Source: Helicobacteraceae bacterium (lineage in GTDB: Bacteria > Campylobacterota > Campylobacteria > Campylobacterales > SZUA-545). Taken from it: a stretch of DNA of 9,572 bases. The translations under genes and the position numbers were made by a program. The notes beneath the pieces were generated by a model. It did no database searches and had not been told where the DNA came from. It saw only the letters and a list, made by a program, of their open reading frames with translations. Below are positions 6,430 through 9,572 of the stretch, piece by piece. Numbering within the stretch: position 1 is the first letter of the stretch; each line of letters starts with the position of its first letter. Location of the stretch: NCBI GenBank assembly GCA_031276985.1, contig JAISMA010000252.1:1-9572 (forward strand), read 5' to 3'.

Positions 6430-6767
6430 GTTTGCCTCAACAGATCCAGCAACTCTTTTGCGTAACGTTTTGTTAGCGCGGAGATTTTTTCGTCGATTTC
6501 GCTTTGTATTTCGCCGCCCTTTAAGCCGATCGCGGCTGATTTTACCGCTTCAAGCGCCTCGAAGCGCTCAATCGCGCCCAGAAGCGTTTCGGAACTGAAC
6601 GGCTTTTTTATGTGTTCGCCGATTATCAGTAGCGGTTTGTCCGCCGCGACGGCGCGATCGGATACGATCAGATCGCAGCGGTTTATCGGGGCTAATCTAT
6701 TTTTAAGCGTTCGCTCAAGCGCTTTTTTTAGCAGTAAAGAATCGCACAGCGCCGCAACTAAAGCCAC
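6426..6767 (-). CDS. Small protein of unknown function with a shortened receiver-like pattern
   Basis: I do not recognise a named family. The 113-aa product starts at GTG 6767, with AGG seven bases upstream. No ATG exists in frame before the upstream stop. Residues 1-69 resemble a response-regulator receiver with pieces missing: ALVAALCDS (acidic Asp9), DLIVSDR (32-38, Asp37 in the phospho-Asp place), KPLLIIGE (44-51) and KKPFSSETLLGAIERF (54-69), which closely resembles the KPF helix at receiver ends. The spacing from Asp37 to Lys55 is only 18 residues against about 52 in CheY, so a working phospho-switch is doubtful. Residues 70-113 form charged helices. It is the first gene after the operon promoter and overlaps rsmD by ATGA, so the two are co-translated. 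The receiver link is inference. Confidence 0.8.
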   Translation of the reverse strand: MALVAALCDSLLLKKALERTLKNRLAPINRCDLIVSDRAVAADKPLLIIGEHIKKPFSSETLLGAIERFEALEAVKSAAIGLKGGEIQSEIDEKISALTKRYAKELLDLLRQT

Positions 6768-6816
6768 TTTTTTGCCTAATTTTGTTAAATATTCGCAAAT
6801 ACTTTCGCTTGGCTAT

Positions 6817-6842
6817 TAAAAATATTTCTTTGCCGACGATTT
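6817..6842 (+). promoter_or_regulatory. Candidate sigma-28 (FliA) promoter for flaG
   Basis: TAAA (6817-6820), 14 bases, then GACGATTT (6835-6842). This agrees with TAAA-N15-GCCGATAA apart from one base of spacing and small -10 changes, and with the CGATWT -10 form of Campylobacter. CGATTTAGTTG (6837-6847) is shared exactly with the flgM upstream site. The start would be around 6849, some 48 nt before the flaG ATG. FlaG is a late filament gene in this group, as expected for sigma-28. Confidence 0.55.
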
Positions 6843-6859
6843 AGTTGCGAAGCCTTCTT

Positions 6860-6868
6860 ATTATACCA
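6860..6868 (-). promoter_or_regulatory. Extended -10 sigma-70 promoter of the leftward operon
   Basis: The minus strand reads TGGTATAAT, a perfect TATAAT with the extended TGn motif, which can replace a -35 box. No recognisable -35 is found at 16-18 bp. Transcription would begin near 6853, giving an 85-nt leader before the GTG at 6767. It would drive the 113-aa gene, rsmD and, by read-through, the flg genes. Confidence 0.6.
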
Positions 6869-6896
6869 TATCGGAAAGAGGGCAAAGGAGTCTCTC

Positions 6897-7268
6897 ATGG
6901 AAATAGGCGGTATAAGCGCTAGACTGCCGTCCGCGGCAACTAAAGCGGCGCAAGAAAAACGGCAAAGCGAGCAAATCAAAGAGGCAAACTCGGCTCAAGA
7001 GATCGCTGTGCGGGCTGAAAAAGCGGGCGAAGAAGCGCAAATGAGCAGGGAACAGTTTGAAAATCTCGTTTCAAATCTCAACGAATCGGCGCATACGCTG
7101 AGAATGCAACTTCGCTTCGGCTACAGCGAGGACATCGGCGGGCTGTATTTAAGCGTGCTGGACGCAAAAAGCGGCGACGTTATTCGTCAGATTCCTAGCG
7201 AGCAGGCGATTAAGTTTATCGCCAGAATGCGGGAAGTGGCAGGATTGTTGCTTGACGAAAGAGCGTAA
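6897..7268 (+). CDS. flaG: FlaG family flagellar protein
   Basis: Late flagellar protein whose loss lengthens filaments in Campylobacter and other bacteria; the molecular mechanism is not settled. It is 123 aa, a typical length. Residues 1-48 are charged, Ala/Glu-rich and probably disordered. The FlaG domain spans about 50-122: a helix (REQFENLVSNLNESAHTLRM), a strand region (LRFGYSEDIGGLYLSVLDAKSGDVIRQIP, with VIRQIP at 95-100, the family's most conserved motif), and a closing helix (EQAIKFIARMREVAGLLLD). The ATG at 6897 has AAGGAG at 6885-6890. It leads the rightward operon and is followed by fliD after 22 bp. Its last codons contain the sigma-54-like site for fliD. Confidence 0.95.
   Translation: MEIGGISARLPSAATKAAQEKRQSEQIKEANSAQEIAVRAEKAGEEAQMSREQFENLVSNLNESAHTLRMQLRFGYSEDIGGLYLSVLDAKSGDVIRQIPSEQAIKFIARMREVAGLLLDERA
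7237..7253 (+). promoter_or_regulatory. Sigma-54 (RpoN) promoter-like site for fliD, inside the flaG 3' end
   Basis: TGGCAGGATTGTTGCTT has GG (7238-7239) and GC (7250-7251) ten bases apart. It differs from the general consensus TGGCACG-N4-TTGCW at one position. Transcription would start near 7262, some 29 nt before the fliD ATG, with AAGGA in the leader. The motif also encodes flaG residues VAGLLL, so chance is possible, but distance and orientation to fliD are right. Confidence 0.55.
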
Positions 7269-7290
7269 AAACATATATAAAGGATAAGTT

Positions 7291-9042
7291 ATGGCGGTTG
7301 GATCGGTAAGTATGCTTGGACTTAGTTTGAACGGGCAAAGCGCGTTGAACGCGGATTTGATAGATCAGCTAAAAGAAGCCGATAAAAGCGTGATGATTAA
7401 GCCGCTTGAAACGCAGCTTACGAAAATATACAAAAAGCAAGAGGATCAGACCAAACTCGTCGAGAAAATAAACGCTTTCCGCGACGCTACGTCCGTATTC
7501 GCAAGCGATTCAAGCTACTTAAAACGCGGCGTAAGCGTCGGCGGCGATTCGGTAAGCATAACGGCTAACGACGGCGCGGCTATACAGACCATGACGCTTA
7601 AAGTCGAAAAGCTGGCTAAAAATTCTGTGGCGCAACTTGGCAAAAACTTCGATACGGAAAGCGGAATCGTTAATGGAATCGGCAAACCGCTAACGTTAAA
7701 AATTGCCCGCGGCGCAAGCGCGGCGCTGGAGATCGAAGTAAAAAACGGCATGACGTTAAGCGAGCTTAGAGACGCGATCAACGAAGCGGGCGGCGGAAAC
7801 ATAAGCGCATCGATTCTAAACGTTGGCGGCAACGAACCATATAGTCTAATTATTAAAACCGCGAAAACGGGCGCTAGCGAGCAACTAAGTTTTGAATGGT
7901 TTGACGGCGACAACCCATTCGCCAGCGGCATAGGATTTAATGACACGCAAAAAGCGCAAGACGCCGAATTTGTTTATAACGGACTAAGCGTAACGCGATC
8001 AAACAATACGGTTTCGGATCTGGTTTCAGGCGTTACGATCGAGTTAAAAAAAGCCGACTTAGCAGATACAAACGTTTCTATTGCGCGTAGCTTGTCCGAT
8101 CTGTCCGAACAGATGAAAGCCTTTGTCGATTCCTATAACGATCTAACCAAATTTCTGGACGAAATCACCAAATATACCGTCGATTCTGGCGAAGCGGGCA
8201 GTTTTCAGGGCGACGGGCGTATAAATTCCATTCGCGGCGAGCTAAACAAAATACTTTTTGCCGCGAACGAAGAGGGTAAAAACATATCGGATATTTCGCG
8301 CCCGCAGTACGATCTAAGCGGCGAAGTCGTCGGTATGTTTTTTGCCTTCAATTTAAGCGAAAAAGGGACTTTAACTTACGATCAAAAAACCTTTGAGCAG
8401 GCGTTAAGCCAAGATCCCGAAGGCGTGGAAAAACTGCTTCGCGGCGTAACCAACACGGTAAACGCGCAAGCGATCGGCGCGGCGACGCCAAGCGGTACGG
8501 ATGCTTCTTACGCGTCGGGCGATCTAACGATTAACGGCGCGGCGATCGGCGCTTTTAATTTCGACGCGGCTGATTCGTCCGCGAAAAACGCGCAAAAACT
8601 GCTGGAAGCGATTAACGCCAAAACGTCCGAAACGGGCGTGGCGGCGCGGCTTGGCGCAAGCGGGGCAAATATCATTTTGCGTAACGACTTTGGCGATTCG
8701 ATCGTAATTGGCGGCGCGAAAGCCTCCGAACTTGGTTTGCCCGCTGGAACTTTTAGCGCTACGGTTACTAATAAAAACGGCGTTTTTTCCAATCTGGACA
8801 AATACGTAGACAAGTTAAGCGGCTTTTGGCAAGACGCGCGAATGACGCTTGTGGAAAACCAATTAAAAAGCGACGTAACAAATTTGACGGAAAGTATTCA
8901 AAAAGCGTTAAACAGAATTAACGCCAAATACGCGATCATGACGGCGCAATTCGCGTCGTATAACGCGCTAATAAGCAAATACCAAAGCTCGTTTAGCGGC
9001 GTCGCGCAGATGATTGAACAAGCGGCGAATTCAAAGAATTAA
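7291..9042 (+). CDS. fliD: Flagellar filament cap protein FliD (HAP2)
   Basis: Forms the cap at the filament tip and inserts flagellin subunits; exported through the flagellar channel. It is 583 aa, within the usual epsilonproteobacterial range. The FliD N-terminal domain covers about 15-110: DLIDQLKEADKSVMIKPLE, a coiled-coil stretch, then TLKVEKLAKNSVAQ. A flagellin-IN-like segment lies at about 134-200 (TLKIARGASAALEIEV, then TLSELRDAINEAG). The FliD C-terminal domain starts near 225 and ends in the long helix at about 520-583 (NQLKSDVTNLTESIQKALNRI). A second flagellin-IN-like insert sits at about 411-490 (DLTINGAAIGAFNFD, then AINAKTSETGVAARL). The ATG at 7291 has AAGGA at 7280-7284. fliS follows two bases after the stop. 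Confidence 0.97.
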   Translation: MAVGSVSMLGLSLNGQSALNADLIDQLKEADKSVMIKPLETQLTKIYKKQEDQTKLVEKINAFRDATSVFASDSSYLKRGVSVGGDSVSITANDGAAIQTMTLKVEKLAKNSVAQLGKNFDTESGIVNGIGKPLTLKIARGASAALEIEVKNGMTLSELRDAINEAGGGNISASILNVGGNEPYSLIIKTAKTGASEQLSFEWFDGDNPFASGIGFNDTQKAQDAEFVYNGLSVTRSNNTVSDLVSGVTIELKKADLADTNVSIARSLSDLSEQMKAFVDSYNDLTKFLDEITKYTVDSGEAGSFQGDGRINSIRGELNKILFAANEEGKNISDISRPQYDLSGEVVGMFFAFNLSEKGTLTYDQKTFEQALSQDPEGVEKLLRGVTNTVNAQAIGAATPSGTDASYASGDLTINGAAIGAFNFDAADSSAKNAQKLLEAINAKTSETGVAARLGASGANIILRNDFGDSIVIGGAKASELGLPAGTFSATVTNKNGVFSNLDKYVDKLSGFWQDARMTLVENQLKSDVTNLTESIQKALNRINAKYAIMTAQFASYNALISKYQSSFSGVAQMIEQAANSKN

Positions 9043-9044
9043 CG

Positions 9045-9431
9045 ATGAATAACGCATATTCCGCTTACGCGCAAAACGCGGCGACCGTACAATCGCCGTA
9101 TAAACTTGTACAAATGTTGTTTGAAGGGATTTTGAAGTTTGTCTCGCAGGCAAAGAAATCAATGGAAAACGGCGACATTGAAAAACAGGTTTATTGGATT
9201 AACCGCGCAATCGATATTTTCACCGAGCTAATGGCGTCGCTGGATTTTTCCGAAGGCAACGGTAATATGAGCGCGTACTTGCAAGGGTTATACGCTTATC
9301 AGATAAAGTTGCTCACGGAAGCCAATATCGAATGCGACGCATCGCGTTTGGACACGACGCTAAAAGTAGCCAAAGGACTGCTTGACGCGTGGAACGAAGA
9401 GACGGGATTAAACGATGAATCAGGCGCGTAA
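9045..9431 (+). CDS. fliS: Flagellin export chaperone FliS
   Basis: Cytoplasmic chaperone that binds the flagellin C-terminus, prevents premature polymerisation and hands flagellin to the export gate. It is 128 aa, normal length and all-helical. The family pattern is clear: AYSAYAQNAATVQSPYKLVQ (4-23), MLFEGILKFVSQAKKSMENG, then INRAIDIFTELMASLDFSEG and the final helix ending in GLLDAWNEE. The ATG at 9045 is two bases after the fliD stop with only a weak ribosome-binding site, suggesting translational coupling. The last 17 bases overlap the start of the next gene in another frame. Confidence 0.96.
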   Translation: MNNAYSAYAQNAATVQSPYKLVQMLFEGILKFVSQAKKSMENGDIEKQVYWINRAIDIFTELMASLDFSEGNGNMSAYLQGLYAYQIKLLTEANIECDASRLDTTLKVAKGLLDAWNEETGLNDESGA

Positions 9432-9572
9432 ATGGAATAACGATCTAAAGATCGCAATCGTCAATGAAGAGATAGAAACAATCGCGAGACTTCACGGCGA
9501 AGCGCCAATTATATTTGACGATCAAGAGGACGCAAAAGAGTCCGCCGCGCTAATCGCCGAAACGATCGCGCT
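9415..9572 (+). CDS. Small FliT-like/hypothetical protein after fliS (partial, 3' end beyond right edge)
   Basis: An open frame of 52 codons runs from ATG 9415 to the edge without a stop, overlapping the fliS end by 17 bases. The visible sequence is acidic and helical: LKIAIVNEEIETIARLHGEAP (11-31), IIFDDQEDAKESAALIAETI. The pattern of an amphipathic helix, a short Pro-Phe-type turn and a second helix resembles the small proteins encoded after fliS in Campylobacter and Helicobacter. Those occupy the position of FliT, the FliD chaperone, in other bacteria. Function is inferred from place and helix pattern only. The start could differ, although no better one is seen nearby. Confidence 0.7.
   Translation, partial: MNQARKWNNDLKIAIVNEEIETIARLHGEAPIIFDDQEDAKESAALIAETIA

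Noticed and set aside
6859..6864. Plus-strand TATTAT as a sigma-70 -10 box for flaG
   Set aside because: It largely coincides with the much better minus-strand TGGTATAAT and has no -35 at a suitable distance. The sigma-28-like site explains flaG better.
7515..7946. Long open frames antisense to fliD, and similar ones opposite flgK, flgI and rsmD
   Set aside because: They are shadows of the sense genes, caused by GC-rich codon use. Their products show no family motifs and have no ribosome-binding sites.
1..9572. CRISPR array, tRNA, insertion sequence or direct-repeat cluster
   Set aside because: Reading both strands showed no regularly spaced repeats, no cloverleaf-like gene and no transposase or terminal inverted repeats. 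The space is filled with coding genes.

Overview
The window looks like a chromosomal piece of a flagellated Campylobacterota (epsilonproteobacterial) genome with an unusually high GC content, judged by eye at close to 50%. The lineage call rests on three things. The gene order flgI-flgJ-flgM-flgN-flgK is typical of this group. FlgM and FlgJ are very short and single-domain, and FliD and FlaG are of the epsilonproteobacterial type. The flagellar promoters also match the sigma-54 and sigma-28 styles known from Campylobacter and Helicobacter.

Layout. Everything left of about 6.77 kb is on the minus strand and reads leftwards. A 113-aa protein with a shortened receiver-like fold comes first. It is followed by an RsmD-family rRNA methyltransferase, FlgI (P-ring), a rod-binding FlgJ-like protein, FlgM (anti-sigma-28), FlgN (chaperone), FlgK (hook-filament junction), an XRE-type helix-turn-helix protein, and the N-terminal 407 codons of a type I restriction-modification methyltransferase subunit (HsdM), which runs off the left edge. 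Most genes in this run overlap by 1 to 4 bases or are a few bases apart. Right of a 129-bp divergent spacer, flaG, fliD, fliS and the start of a small FliT-like gene read rightwards and run off the right edge. There is no gene-free stretch over 300 bases. I see no tRNA, rRNA, CRISPR array, insertion sequence or convincing intrinsic terminator.

How the genes work together. The minus-strand run builds the P-ring, regulates sigma-28 through FlgM, and chaperones and supplies the junction protein FlgK. The plus-strand run makes the filament cap (FliD), the flagellin chaperone (FliS), the filament-length protein (FlaG) and a probable further export chaperone. Promoter-like sites fit a flagellar hierarchy. 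There is an extended -10 sigma-70 site for the rsmD operon, near-consensus sigma-54 sites directly before flgI and fliD, and two sigma-28-like sites before flaG and flgM that share an identical 11-mer.

The least expected features are the shortened receiver-like protein at the operon head, the cysteine-rich HTH gene coupled to flgK and followed by a type I RM gene, a hairpin that would hide the flgN ribosome-binding site, and a roughly 2.5-fold excess of GATC. I did not find a clearly new multi-gene system. These are regulatory and accessory oddities around well-known flagellar genes.
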